In this document: piece after piece, positions 26,323 to 34,864 of the stretch
How positions within the stretch are numbered: position 1 is the stretch's first letter
Layout: each line of letters starts with the position of its first letter
NCBI GenBank assembly: GCA_029856155.1
Contig: JAHQWL010000011.1
Location: forward strand, 1-61,474
Length of the DNA stretch: 61,474 bases
Direction: 5' to 3'
Origin: Promethearchaeia archaeon
Lineage (GTDB): Archaea; Asgardarchaeota; Lokiarchaeia; Sigyniarchaeales; SOKP01
The notes under the pieces: generated by a model
Database searches by the model: none
The model's input: only the letters and a program-made list of their open reading frames with translations
Told to the model about the DNA's origin: nothing
Translations under genes and position numbers: made by a program

Positions 26323-27822
26323 CTAGTAATTCGGTACTCTTACACTTTCTTCTTTTTTTGAATTAATGTGTTTATTACTTTTACTTTTTTTAGAACCCGC
26401 GATTTTTTGTAATAATGATAAACCGGGTTTCACTTCCGCTATAGGCTTCGACTCAATTAAGTCGTTTTCAATCAATTTATTATAGAGTTTTTTTCCTTTT
26501 TCAGTTCTAATAAGTACCGTATTCCATCCTGATGGAGACCCTATTGATCCAATTGAAATATCTGCGGATTCAGAGGTTAAATCGTAACAAATTTCACAAT
26601 CTTCTCGAGCTAAGTGTGAGATTTCTTTAATCGGAATGTTTAATTCTTCATCATTTTTTGTATATATAAAGAACTTTCCTTTATTGATATCCATTTTTTT
26701 TGCATTCTTAATATCCACATTCAATTTCTTACATATTTCCAAAAGTGACTCATAAGAAAATGATTCCATACAGAAGATTCCAATTTTATACTTAATAGTA
26801 TTTAAGGAGGGGATTCCAATATTGTAAAGCTCAGATTTTAAAATAGCTTGCATTTGACAAGGAACTCCTACTACCGCGATTTTTTTATTTTTTAGTTCCT
26901 TTTGATTTAGTATTTGCAAGTTAGGATTGTTTACATATTTAGTTCCAGCTGTTAATAGGATGTCTTCCTTATTTTTTAGTATTACTGGTTCAGGTCGCCA
27001 TAATGTATTACTCATTTTTGCTCCTAACGCAAAATCGATTTCATTTTTATCAAAAAGATAATGTAAACAAGTACTTGAAATTCCTCCATCTTGACATATC
27101 ATCGAAATTTCTTTTATTTTTGTTCTTGCTGAATAGGCTTCAAGAAAATGTCCAATCTTCTCATAATCTTTAATCTTGGAAGCTTTTTCTTGTGTCATAT
27201 TTAAAATTTTCATGGGTAAAAAAGTTCTTGGACAAACAAAATAACACAGTCCACAGCGAATACACTTATCTTCATCAATTTTCCCAAAACCATTATAAAT
27301 ATGAAGGCAATTCACAGGACATATTCCCGCACACAAACCACAACCAGAACAAATTTTAGAATCAAAAATCACTTTTACTGGTTCATATATAGGTTTTAAT
27401 TGTGAAATTGGATCATCATTAATTTTTATTGAATAATCTTTAAAGATGAATTTAGCAGGATTATTTTCGTCTCCTTCAATTTCATCAACTAATTCTTCAA
27501 GAAGTATTAGTTTTTCATTTTTAAGTAATTCTAGTAAACATAATGTTTTACTTAACTCAATAGAGTTAAGATCAGAAAATTTAATTAGAGTTTTTAAATT
27601 ATTTTTAGAATTATTTTTTAAATCATTAAATAGGGAATATTTTAGCTTTTCTTCATCTAACATTCTATAAAGGATAATATCATATTGAGATTCATCATAT
27701 ATTCCCGCTTTTAAAATGTCTTGCTTAGCATCTATTAGTGCTCTAATTCTATATGAATCTAAAGCATCTGCTACATTTTTTAAAAATTCCCATGAAAAAT
27801 TTTCTTCAAGATTCATAATCAT
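26323..27822 (-). CDS. FrhB-like F420/ferredoxin oxidoreductase subunit with two 4Fe-4S clusters
   Basis: A 499-residue redox protein. Residues 1-145 form an uncommon helical extension. Cys158, 161, 164 and 168 and Cys187, 190, 193 and 197 form two 4Fe-4S sites. The rest is the FrhB/FdhB domain: CQDGGISSTCLHYLF, a GTKYVNNP stretch, VVGVPCQMQAI, KIGIFCMESF, and a closing CEICYDLTSESADISIGSIG, as in F420-reducing hydrogenase beta. FrhB proteins pass electrons between iron-sulfur centres, flavin and F420. It is third after hdrA and mvhD on the same strand, 87 bases from mvhD, and probably gives the Hdr module its own electron partner. A cofC gene at 33372 supports F420 in the cell. Confidence 0.88.
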   Translation of the reverse strand: MIMNLEENFSWEFLKNVADALDSYRIRALIDAKQDILKAGIYDESQYDIILYRMLDEEKLKYSLFNDLKNNSKNNLKTLIKFSDLNSIELSKTLCLLELLKNEKLILLEELVDEIEGDENNPAKFIFKDYSIKINDDPISQLKPIYEPVKVIFDSKICSGCGLCAGICPVNCLHIYNGFGKIDEDKCIRCGLCYFVCPRTFLPMKILNMTQEKASKIKDYEKIGHFLEAYSARTKIKEISMICQDGGISSTCLHYLFDKNEIDFALGAKMSNTLWRPEPVILKNKEDILLTAGTKYVNNPNLQILNQKELKNKKIAVVGVPCQMQAILKSELYNIGIPSLNTIKYKIGIFCMESFSYESLLEICKKLNVDIKNAKKMDINKGKFFIYTKNDEELNIPIKEISHLAREDCEICYDLTSESADISIGSIGSPSGWNTVLIRTEKGKKLYNKLIENDLIESKPIAEVKPGLSLLQKIAGSKKSKSNKHINSKKEESVRVPNY

Positions 27823-27854
27823 TTTAAATTATTATAATTCTAAATTTTTCCGAA

Positions 27855-27903
27855 AACCCGAGCAAGGGGTTAGTTGCTTTTCAACTATAATTTTCTTGAA
27901 AAG
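27855..27903 (-). promoter_or_regulatory. Two hairpins in the mvhD 3' region, candidate SECIS
   Basis: The 87-base gap between mvhD and the FrhB-like gene is the only sizeable non-coding stretch in the operon. Reading the minus strand, CTTTTCAA pairs perfectly with TTGAAAAG (8 bp, 11-base loop, 27903 to 27877), then AACCC pairs with GGGTT (27871 to 27855) around CTTGCTC. An alternative pairs GAAAA with TTTTC outside CCC/GGG. Archaeal SECIS elements lie mostly in 3' untranslated regions, and the two upstream genes need one. By eye neither hairpin clearly matches the methanogen pattern with a GAA/A internal loop, so the assignment is by position only. Confidence 0.35.
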
Positions 27904-27909
27904 TTCATA

Positions 27910-28338
27910 CTATTTCGGATTGAATTTTGGAAGAGGAGGGAGTGCATTAATTTTAACGGACATATCTTCAACTGAATTTACAAATTTTTCAACTTCTGCT
28001 GCTGAACAGAAATACTGTTGAACCCGATCTTCAGAAATACCTTCATGTTTTAATAATTTCTTTAAAGTAAGTACATGTTCATATGTATTAATATTACCGT
28101 TACCAAATTCGCATTCACCTTCTTTTCAAGAAATTATTGCTACTCCATCAGCACCATTTAAGAAAGCTTCCATAATTAAATGTATTCCTATTCGTCCAGT
28201 GCATCTTACTCTAATGAGATGAAAATCTGTAGAGTATGATTTTCTTGTTGTGCCGGTTAAATCTGCTACAGAATAACCTCACTTATCACAACCAAAAGCA
28301 ACTATTCTTCTAGAAGTATTATCCTTTTTTATAGACAT
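27910..28338 (-). CDS. mvhD: MvhD/VhuD-like iron-sulfur subunit, selenoprotein with two UGA codons
   Basis: A 142-residue protein that appears broken in ordinary gene calls. Starting at the ATG at 28338, the frame is open to a TAG at 27910 if UGA at codon 20 (28279-28281) and codon 71 (28126-28128) are selenocysteine. The read-through gives AFGC-D-K-U-GYSVAD and GVAIIS-U-KEGECEFGNGN. In relatives these are the CxxC near the start and the GCHPGDCHY-type site; the shared RVRCTGRI and EAFLNGADGV pieces lie between them. MvhD links a hydrogenase or formate dehydrogenase to HdrA through a 2Fe-2S cluster. Methanogen VhuD is a known selenoprotein. The start is 21 bases after the hdrA stop. Confidence 0.92.
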
Positions 28339-28359
28339 TCTTTTTAACCTCTAATTTAT

Positions 28360-30336
28360 TTATTCTTCAATACTTTCAGGAATTCTTTCTACAGTTTCTA
28401 ATTCAGTGCTGCCAATACCTTTAAGTTCCTGAGCAAATTGCTTATCTCGATAATATTTCAAGTCAATAGCTCTTGCTGGGCAAGAAGATACACATACACC
28501 GCAACCTTTACATTTTAAATCATTGACTTCAGCGATTTCATTTTCATTAACTTTTATTGCTTCATAGAAACACAGTTTTTCACACCTATGACATCCCATA
28601 CATAGTTCTTCATTTACTTCAGCAATAATTAATTCTTGTTTTATTGTGTCATGAGATAAAATAGTAGCAACTTTACTTGCAGCAGCTAAAGCAGAAGATA
28701 CTGAATATGGAATATTTTTTGGTCCAGCAGCACATCCAGCGATATAAATTCCAATATCTTTCGTTTCTTGTGGGCTTAGACACCCATGAATTTCTGAAAG
28801 AAATCCTCCTGGACCTTTACTTAATCCCATTACTTCGACCATTTCTTCAGTTCCTTTGGAAGGAATCATTCCTGTAGATAATACAACTAAATCAGCGTCA
28901 ATCTTTACTATCTCACCAGTTAAAGATGAATATGCTCTGACTTTTAATTTGTTAGTTTTATTATCCTCTATTATCTCGCCTACTTTTCCTCTAATCATTC
29001 GTATCCCTGATTCTCTTACATTTCTATAATATTCTTCATTTCCCTTATCGGTTGTTCGAATATCAATATAAAATATAATCACATCCATGTCGGGATATTC
29101 TTGTTTCAGTAATTGGGCATTTTTAAGCGCCACACTACAGCAAACAAAAGAACAATATGGATTAGCATTAACATCTCTAGACCCAACACATTGAACCATT
29201 ACTACGTTTTTTGGTGTTTCTCCATTGGAAATTCGATATACATGTCCTCCTGTAGGTCCAATAGGACTTAATAATCTTTCTAATTCTATTTGTGTAATCA
29301 CATCGGGATAAAATCCATAATTATATTCGTTGGATTTCCATATTGGATACTCATCCCAGCCTGTCGCTATAATTACTGCTCCAACATTAATGTCGATAAA
29401 TTCTGTTTCTTGCTCAAAATTAATTGCTTCAGCAGGGCATATTCGCTCACAATTTTTGCAATCAATACAAACACTTCTATCCATAACAGCTAATTTCGGT
29501 ACTGCTTGGGGAAATGGAATATAGATTGCTCCTCTTTCACCAATACCTCTATCAAACTCACTAGGAACTTTAATAGGACATTTTGTTGTACATAATCCAC
29601 AACCAGTACATTTTCTCTCGTCAACATACCGAGCATTCTTTCTAATCTTAGCCTTATAATTTCCGGGGATACCACTGAATTCTATAACATCACTATAGGT
29701 AAATAAATTTATATTGGGATGTTTTGACGCATTAACCATTATTGGTGCCAGAACTCATATTCCGCAATCATCCGTTGGATATATCCTATCTAATTGTGCC
29801 ATTTTTCCCCCAATAGTTGCTTCTTTTTCAATTAAATAGACGGGAATTCCTTGATTGGCTAAATCTAAAGCAGCATTCATTCCAGCAATTCCTGCTCCAA
29901 CAATTAAAACTGCTTTTTCTACAGGAATTTCTTTTCGTGGAATGTTTTCTAATTCACGAGCACGATTAATTCCGGCTCTAACAAGTCTTATAGCTTTTTC
30001 AGTGGCCTTTTGTTTATCGTCTCTATGGACAAAAGAACAATGTTCTCTTAAATTAACCATTTGAAAATAATAAGGACTTAAACCGGCTTCAATTAAAACA
30101 GCTCTATAGGTGGGTTCATGAATTTTTGGGGTACATGCCGCAACTACTACTCTATTCAAATCCTGTTCTAAAATGTCATTTCTGATAGTATTTTGTCCTG
30201 GATCGCTACAAGTAAAAGAGTTTACCCTAGAGATCACTACATTTGGGAGATTTTCAATAGCATTTTTAACCGCATCACAGTCAACAGAAGCTTTTATATT
30301 CACTCCTCACTCACATACATAGACTCCTATTCTCAT
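28360..30336 (-). CDS. hdrA: Heterodisulfide reductase subunit A-like protein, selenoprotein with two UGA codons
   Basis: A 658-residue flavin and iron-sulfur protein, the electron-bifurcating core of Hdr complexes. From the ATG at 30336 the frame continues through UGA at codon 10 (30307-30309) and codon 194 (29755-29757) to a stop at 28360; without recoding it appears as two pieces. The start MRIGVYVCE-U-GVNI matches the HdrA opening VCxCG. The second site, PTDDCGI-U-VLAP, matches DDCxxC just after the FAD fold (GAGIAGMNAALDLA near 150). Four 4Fe-4S sites follow: near residues 243-253, 291, 578 and 607. It is first in hdrA-mvhD-frhB. HdrA with selenocysteine at the DDCxxU position is known from methanogens. 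No HdrB or HdrC lies beside it. Confidence 0.94.
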
Positions 30337-30568
30337 ATTGGTCTGATTTTCAGACACCTAATTCACCTTTTTGTAAAAACTCACCAAAAATTTTTTATTT
30401 ACTTAAAAGACTACATTAAATCTTATTGGTTTATGAAATTATGGAATTAATTTATTTTTTCTGATTAGACTTCAATAAGTGTTAATATATATTTTCTTTT
30501 ATTTCATTTTTAATTTTTAATTAATTCTTCTCGTGAATTTTTTATTGAAAAAATAATTATTTAATATT

Positions 30569-30754
30569 ATGTCAGAGGCAGAAGAAAATAAGAAAGAGAA
30601 TTTTGCAAAAGAGTTTATGATAGAAGAAGGTTTAAAAGGAAAAGCAAGACGAATAAAAATAATGAAGATTATCGATATGGTGGGTTATGACAAAATGAAG
30701 ATTAAAACCGCATTAGCACGTTCCACTATAGCAGATAGGATTCAGCATGAATAA
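30569..30754 (+). CDS. Small basic hypothetical protein
   Basis: A 61-residue, Lys- and Glu-rich, probably helical protein from an ATG 73 bases before serS on the same strand. It has the look of a small DNA- or RNA-associated protein (KGKARRIKIMKIIDMVGYDKMKIK) with a possible helix-turn-helix, but no known family. The upstream 30337-30568 gap is very AT-rich and otherwise empty. Gene status is likely but not certain. Confidence 0.5.
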   Translation: MSEAEENKKENFAKEFMIEEGLKGKARRIKIMKIIDMVGYDKMKIKTALARSTIADRIQHE

Positions 30755-30826
30755 TATCAATTTTTATAATCATATTTTTGAATAAATTTCATATTTTAAT
30801 TTAATAATAAAGAAGAGGGAATTATT

Positions 30827-32116
30827 TTGCTTGACATTGAGTTGTTCAGAAACAATCTTGATAATATAATTGAGTCCGAGAAAAAAAGGTTTAAGGAACC
30901 TATAAATGCTGAGAAGGTTTTAGAATACGATATTAAATGGAGGTCAGTGATACAAGAATTACAAGATTTAAGGAAAGAAAGAAATGAAATTTCAATTAAA
31001 ATTGGAGAATTGAAAAAATTAAATGAAAACAAAAAAGCAGAAGAAATAGTAAAAAAGTCAAAAGAAATTAAAGAAAAAATTGATGAATTAGAAACATTAA
31101 GAGAAGAATATTTTGAACAGCGAGAAAAATATCGTTATATGGTAGGAAATATTCTACATGAATCTGTTCCTATTGGTCAAACTGAAAAAGAAAATGAAAT
31201 TTTAAGGACTTTTGGAAAGGTACCAAAATTTGATTTTAAACCATTATCTCATGTTGATTTAATTGAAAAAATTGATGGCGTAGATATTAAAAAAGCTTCA
31301 GAACTTGTGGGTTCAAGATTCTTCTATTTAAAAGGAGACCTAGTTTTACTTAATTTAGCTCTTTTGAAATACGCATTAGACAAATTAATAAATAAGAATT
31401 ATAGCCCTATGTGGCCTCCCTTCTTTACAAAATATGAAGTGATGAAATCAGCAGCAGAATTAACAGATTTTGAAGATCAATTATATAAAATCCAGGATGA
31501 GGATTTATATATGATTGCTACATCTGAACAACCTTTAGCTGCTTATCATTATAATGAAATAATAGACCCAGAAAGGCTACCAATTAAATATGCAGGAATT
31601 TCTTCATGCTTTAGAAGAGAAGCGGGATCACATGGAAAGGATACTTTAGGAATTTTTAGAGTACATCGGTTTGAAAAAGTAGAACAATTTATTTTTTGTA
31701 AACCCGAAGATTCATGGAATTATCATGAGGAATTGATTAAAAATGCTGAAGAGATTTACAAGGAATTAAAATTACATTACAGAATTGTTAACATTGCTTC
31801 TGGAGAATTAAATGATAATGCAGCAAAGAAGTATGATTTAGAAGTATGGTTCCCTTCTTCAGAAACATACCGAGAATTAGTATCTTGCAGTAATTGTTTA
31901 GATTATCAAGCAAGAAAATTAAAAATTCGTATGGGAAAAGTTGGTTCCCTAGAAACGAAAGAAATCTTACATACCTTAAATTCAACTGCAATAGCAACCG
32001 AACGTACTATCTGTTGTATCCTTGAGAATTATCAAAACAAGGATCACTCAATATCAATACCTAAAGTACTCCAAAAATATATGGATGGCAGAAAGATTAT
32101 TAAGGCAATAAAATAA
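30827..32116 (+). CDS. serS: Seryl-tRNA synthetase
   Basis: A 429-residue class II synthetase that charges tRNA-Ser and, where present, tRNA-Sec as the first step of selenocysteine synthesis. It starts at TTG, fixed by an AGAGGGA ribosome site six bases upstream. Residues 1-105 form the antiparallel coiled-coil arm that grips the long variable arm. Motif 2 reads SSCFRREAGSHGKDTLGIFRVHRF-like near residues 257-280 and motif 3 is NSTAIATERTICCILENYQ near 384. This is the common form, not the rare methanogen type. The neighbouring tRNA-Ser lies far off at 60.6 kb. The selenoprotein operon lies just across the divergent gap. Confidence 0.97.
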   Translation: MLDIELFRNNLDNIIESEKKRFKEPINAEKVLEYDIKWRSVIQELQDLRKERNEISIKIGELKKLNENKKAEEIVKKSKEIKEKIDELETLREEYFEQREKYRYMVGNILHESVPIGQTEKENEILRTFGKVPKFDFKPLSHVDLIEKIDGVDIKKASELVGSRFFYLKGDLVLLNLALLKYALDKLINKNYSPMWPPFFTKYEVMKSAAELTDFEDQLYKIQDEDLYMIATSEQPLAAYHYNEIIDPERLPIKYAGISSCFRREAGSHGKDTLGIFRVHRFEKVEQFIFCKPEDSWNYHEELIKNAEEIYKELKLHYRIVNIASGELNDNAAKKYDLEVWFPSSETYRELVSCSNCLDYQARKLKIRMGKVGSLETKEILHTLNSTAIATERTICCILENYQNKDHSISIPKVLQKYMDGRKIIKAIK

Positions 32117-32134
32117 AACCTAATAGAAATTATA

Positions 32135-33367
32135 ATGATAGAAAAAGATTTAGAGGATTTCGAGGAATTTTATAAAGAGAAGCTCGAATCTCAATTTTTT
32201 AAATTAAGGAAAGCAATCAAAAAATTGATTGCTGGGATTAGAGAGAATTTAATTGAAATAAAAGTATGTTTAGATCACTTTTTAGAGACAGGTAAGGAAA
32301 AGATCGATCAAAAAGCTCAAAGATCATTAAACTTTTTCTCAGACAGAATTAGAAAAGAAATTGAAGAAATAGAAGTTCCTGAAAAGGAAATAAATTATGA
32401 TAACATCATGGAATTGTTAAATTCTATTAAAAAATTATTTACAAGTATTAATGAAATCGCTAGAAAATCTTTACCGAAGTTTCATAAAGAAGTTCAAGCA
32501 GAAATTAAAGAATTAAATTATATTACTCGCAAATTAGGTAAAAAACAAGCAGTTTTAGACGAATTTTTAAGAAAGAAGTATACCGATGTAAAAAATGCTG
32601 AAAATTTCCTTAAAAAGCTACCAAAGCTCTTTCACCTTAAAGAAAATATTGAACATACGAAGTTGGATTTAGATGAGTTTGAAAAGGAATTAGAGGAACG
32701 CAATAGAAAACAAGAAGAATTAAATTCAAATTTGTTAGATTTAGAAAAAAATGAACTTTTCAAGGCTTTGGAAGGAGAAAAGGACAACCTTTTTCAATTA
32801 CAATTAGCGATTAATGATGAAATAGGTTTTAAGAAAGCATTGAAAAAGCTTAAGTTTGAATTAGAAAAAGGTACAACTCATGCACCAAATATCGATTTAA
32901 ATTATTTAAGGGATTTTATTAAAAATCCAATTAAAATGTTAGCTAATGAACGAAAAGATTTACCAAAATTCACAAGTCTTATGGTACAACTACGGCATAT
33001 TTTGGAAGAGAACAAATTGAATCTTAAAACAGATACTAAACAAAAAACTATAGAACAAATAAACGCAATTTTTGAAGAAAAGCAATTACAGGAAAATATT
33101 GAAAAATATTTACAATTAAAAGATGAAATTAAAGAAATTGAAAAAAAAATTTTAGAAGCGGGGCTCGCTCAAAAATTAGATGATTTAAAAAATGAAATTT
33201 CTTCCAATACTGTGAAGTTAGAACACATTCAAAATGATTTTGAGAGAAAAAACAAAGATTATATCAGATATCTCGCCGCTCTTAAAACCGAAAGGGAAGA
33301 ATTCCAGAATTCTATAGAAGAAATCTTAAAGGAGAAAATTAAAATAAATATTACTTTTTCGTTTTAA
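32135..33367 (+). CDS. Long coiled-coil protein
   Basis: A 410-residue protein made almost entirely of charged helices with heptad patterns (for example IRKEIEEIEVPEKEI, KLDLDEFEKELEERNRKQEE, EIEKKILEAGLAQKLDDL). It has no cysteine-rich or membrane part. It begins 18 bases after the serS stop, so the two are probably co-transcribed. Such proteins are common in Asgard archaea and could be structural or SMC-like linkers; there are no ATPase motifs. Function is not assigned. Confidence 0.75.
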   Translation: MIEKDLEDFEEFYKEKLESQFFKLRKAIKKLIAGIRENLIEIKVCLDHFLETGKEKIDQKAQRSLNFFSDRIRKEIEEIEVPEKEINYDNIMELLNSIKKLFTSINEIARKSLPKFHKEVQAEIKELNYITRKLGKKQAVLDEFLRKKYTDVKNAENFLKKLPKLFHLKENIEHTKLDLDEFEKELEERNRKQEELNSNLLDLEKNELFKALEGEKDNLFQLQLAINDEIGFKKALKKLKFELEKGTTHAPNIDLNYLRDFIKNPIKMLANERKDLPKFTSLMVQLRHILEENKLNLKTDTKQKTIEQINAIFEEKQLQENIEKYLQLKDEIKEIEKKILEAGLAQKLDDLKNEISSNTVKLEHIQNDFERKNKDYIRYLAALKTEREEFQNSIEEILKEKIKINITFSF

Positions 33368-33371
33368 TTCC

Positions 33372-34103
33372 TTATTTTCTTTCTGTTATTTTAAAAGATC
33401 GATTATTATTGGCATCAATTTTTTTGATGGAGTACTTTAAATTACTCTTTAAGAATCTAAAGACTTCTGTATCCATTAATTTAAGAATTTTTAAATACTC
33501 ATAAGCGAGTACTAAATCTTGTTTTATATCTATATCAAAACCAGCTCTAAAAGAATCATAGATAGCTATTTTATCTATTCCTCTGTTGTAAGCATTATTA
33601 AGTAAAGCAATTAAAGATGGTTTGTTTGGATGAGAAAAATATGATGAAATAATTTCAGGAGGATTCCTTCCCAAAATAGAGATTCCCGCAGAATGAATTG
33701 CAGGACATATAACTAACTGATTTTTCTTTATAAGTGTATTAATTTCATAGAAGTTTTCAGCAGAGATTAAAATTAAATCTAGAAAAGAAAATATTGTCTG
33801 TTCTGCATTATAATGTTTAATTGCAATATTGTTAAGATCTTTAATTACATTATCAAACGATTTAGGCGGAATTGTTAATTCCTCTTTAATCCCTATTAAA
33901 TCATAGTTATTAGCAATTTCTAATATTTCAGGCGTATTACAATAAACTATCTTTTGATCAAAACAATCCACTTGTGCTAAAGTTTTTCCAAGATCCTTAA
34001 ACATTGCAATTGTTAAATCTCTAAGTTGATCAACTGAAAAACAATCTCTGAGACGCGATTTTGTCCTCGATAACGGGGCAATAGGAATCAATAGAATACT
34101 CAT
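33372..34103 (-). CDS. cofC: 2-phospho-L-lactate guanylyltransferase-like (CofC)
   Basis: A 243-residue nucleotidyltransferase of coenzyme F420 synthesis, which activates phospholactate (or phosphoenolpyruvate) with GTP. The start LIPIAPLSRTKSRL is the family's IPxKxxxxAKSRL signature. The middle holds ICPAIHSAGISILGRNPPEII, where most relatives read APxxdGGTNaL.rPP, so the GGTN is changed. The end carries FDIDIKQDLVLAYEYL, like the DIDxxxDL helix. It converges on the coiled-coil gene with four bases between. The atypical centre lowers certainty about substrate, but the overall pattern is good. It fits the FrhB-like protein at 26.3 kb. Confidence 0.75.
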   Translation of the reverse strand: MSILLIPIAPLSRTKSRLRDCFSVDQLRDLTIAMFKDLGKTLAQVDCFDQKIVYCNTPEILEIANNYDLIGIKEELTIPPKSFDNVIKDLNNIAIKHYNAEQTIFSFLDLILISAENFYEINTLIKKNQLVICPAIHSAGISILGRNPPEIISSYFSHPNKPSLIALLNNAYNRGIDKIAIYDSFRAGFDIDIKQDLVLAYEYLKILKLMDTEVFRFLKSNLKYSIKKIDANNNRSFKITERK

Positions 34104-34190
34104 AATAATTGCTTAAAGAACCTCTAAACAAAAAAAAAATGTAAGTATTAAAGTCAAAAATAAATTTTAATATTTAAGATTATTTGGAAT

Positions 34191-34748
34191 TTATTTAAAA
34201 GTATTTAAAATTTGAACTGATAAACTTTCAAATGCCTTATCAACATTGTCATTCAATTTCGCTGAAGTTTCAAAATATTTAACTCCTAATTCTCTAAGCT
34301 TGTTTTCTATTACTTCTGCACTAATTTCTCTTTTCAAGTCTAGCTTATTTCCAACCACTATATATGGTATGTCTCCACTTAATTCCTTTAATTTTGAAAT
34401 CCAAAAATCTATATGATCAAAAGAAGAGATTTTTTCTAAGCTAAAAATAACCATGGCTCCAACTGCTTGGACAAAATAATATTCATTGGCCCAAAGTTTA
34501 TCTGTTTGCCCTCCAATATCCCAAAAATAGAGCTTGAATCCCTTTTGTTTTATATCATTCTTTAATTTTAGATTTTTTAACTTTAATTTATCAATTATTT
34601 TGCCTAAATCGATTTCCTTTATTAAGAAATTTGCTCCTATAGTTTGATGGTATGATTCACTAAAGTGGCCGTCAACGTATTGAGCTAATAGACTTGTTTT
34701 GCCAACTCCCGCATCTCCGCATAAAATTACTTTTCCACGGTAAGACAT
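34191..34748 (-). CDS. Ras/Rab-like small GTPase with inter-switch insertion
   Basis: A 185-residue GTPase of the eukaryotic Ras superfamily type that is abundant in Asgard archaea. G1 is GDAGVGKTS (11-19), G2 Thr36, G3 WDIGGQ (76-81), G4 GNKLDL (133-138) and G5 ETSAK (160-164). WDIGGQ has Gly-Gly like Arf and Rag rather than the Ras Ala-Gly, while G4 and G5 are Rab-like. The stretch between switch I and G3 is about 20 residues longer than in Rab proteins and is Lys/Leu-rich (KLKLKNLKLKNDIKQKG). There is no C-terminal prenylation cysteine. It is a single gene with TrmB-type regulator upstream on the same strand. Confidence 0.94.
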   Translation of the reverse strand: MSYRGKVILCGDAGVGKTSLLAQYVDGHFSESYHQTIGANFLIKEIDLGKIIDKLKLKNLKLKNDIKQKGFKLYFWDIGGQTDKLWANEYYFVQAVGAMVIFSLEKISSFDHIDFWISKLKELSGDIPYIVVGNKLDLKREISAEVIENKLRELGVKYFETSAKLNDNVDKAFESLSVQILNTFK

Positions 34749-34864
34749 TAGACTTTTTTCCCTAATTCTTGAATAATATTTAAGATTTATTTATAAGATT
34801 TTGATTTTAGTTATATATTTTTCTAATAATTTACAATAATATATTTTTAATTTAATTAAAAAAT

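Noticed and set aside
27716..28021. Plus-strand 101-codon frame across the frhB-mvhD junction
   Set aside because: It overlaps two recognised minus-strand genes and has no recognisable motif; it is open only because mvhD is AT-rich.
28126..30309. Reading the four in-frame TGA codons in hdrA and mvhD as simple nonsense mutations or as reassigned Trp codons
   Set aside because: All four fall at expected cysteine positions of otherwise intact genes, and several other genes in the window end in TGA, so random decay or general reassignment is unlikely.
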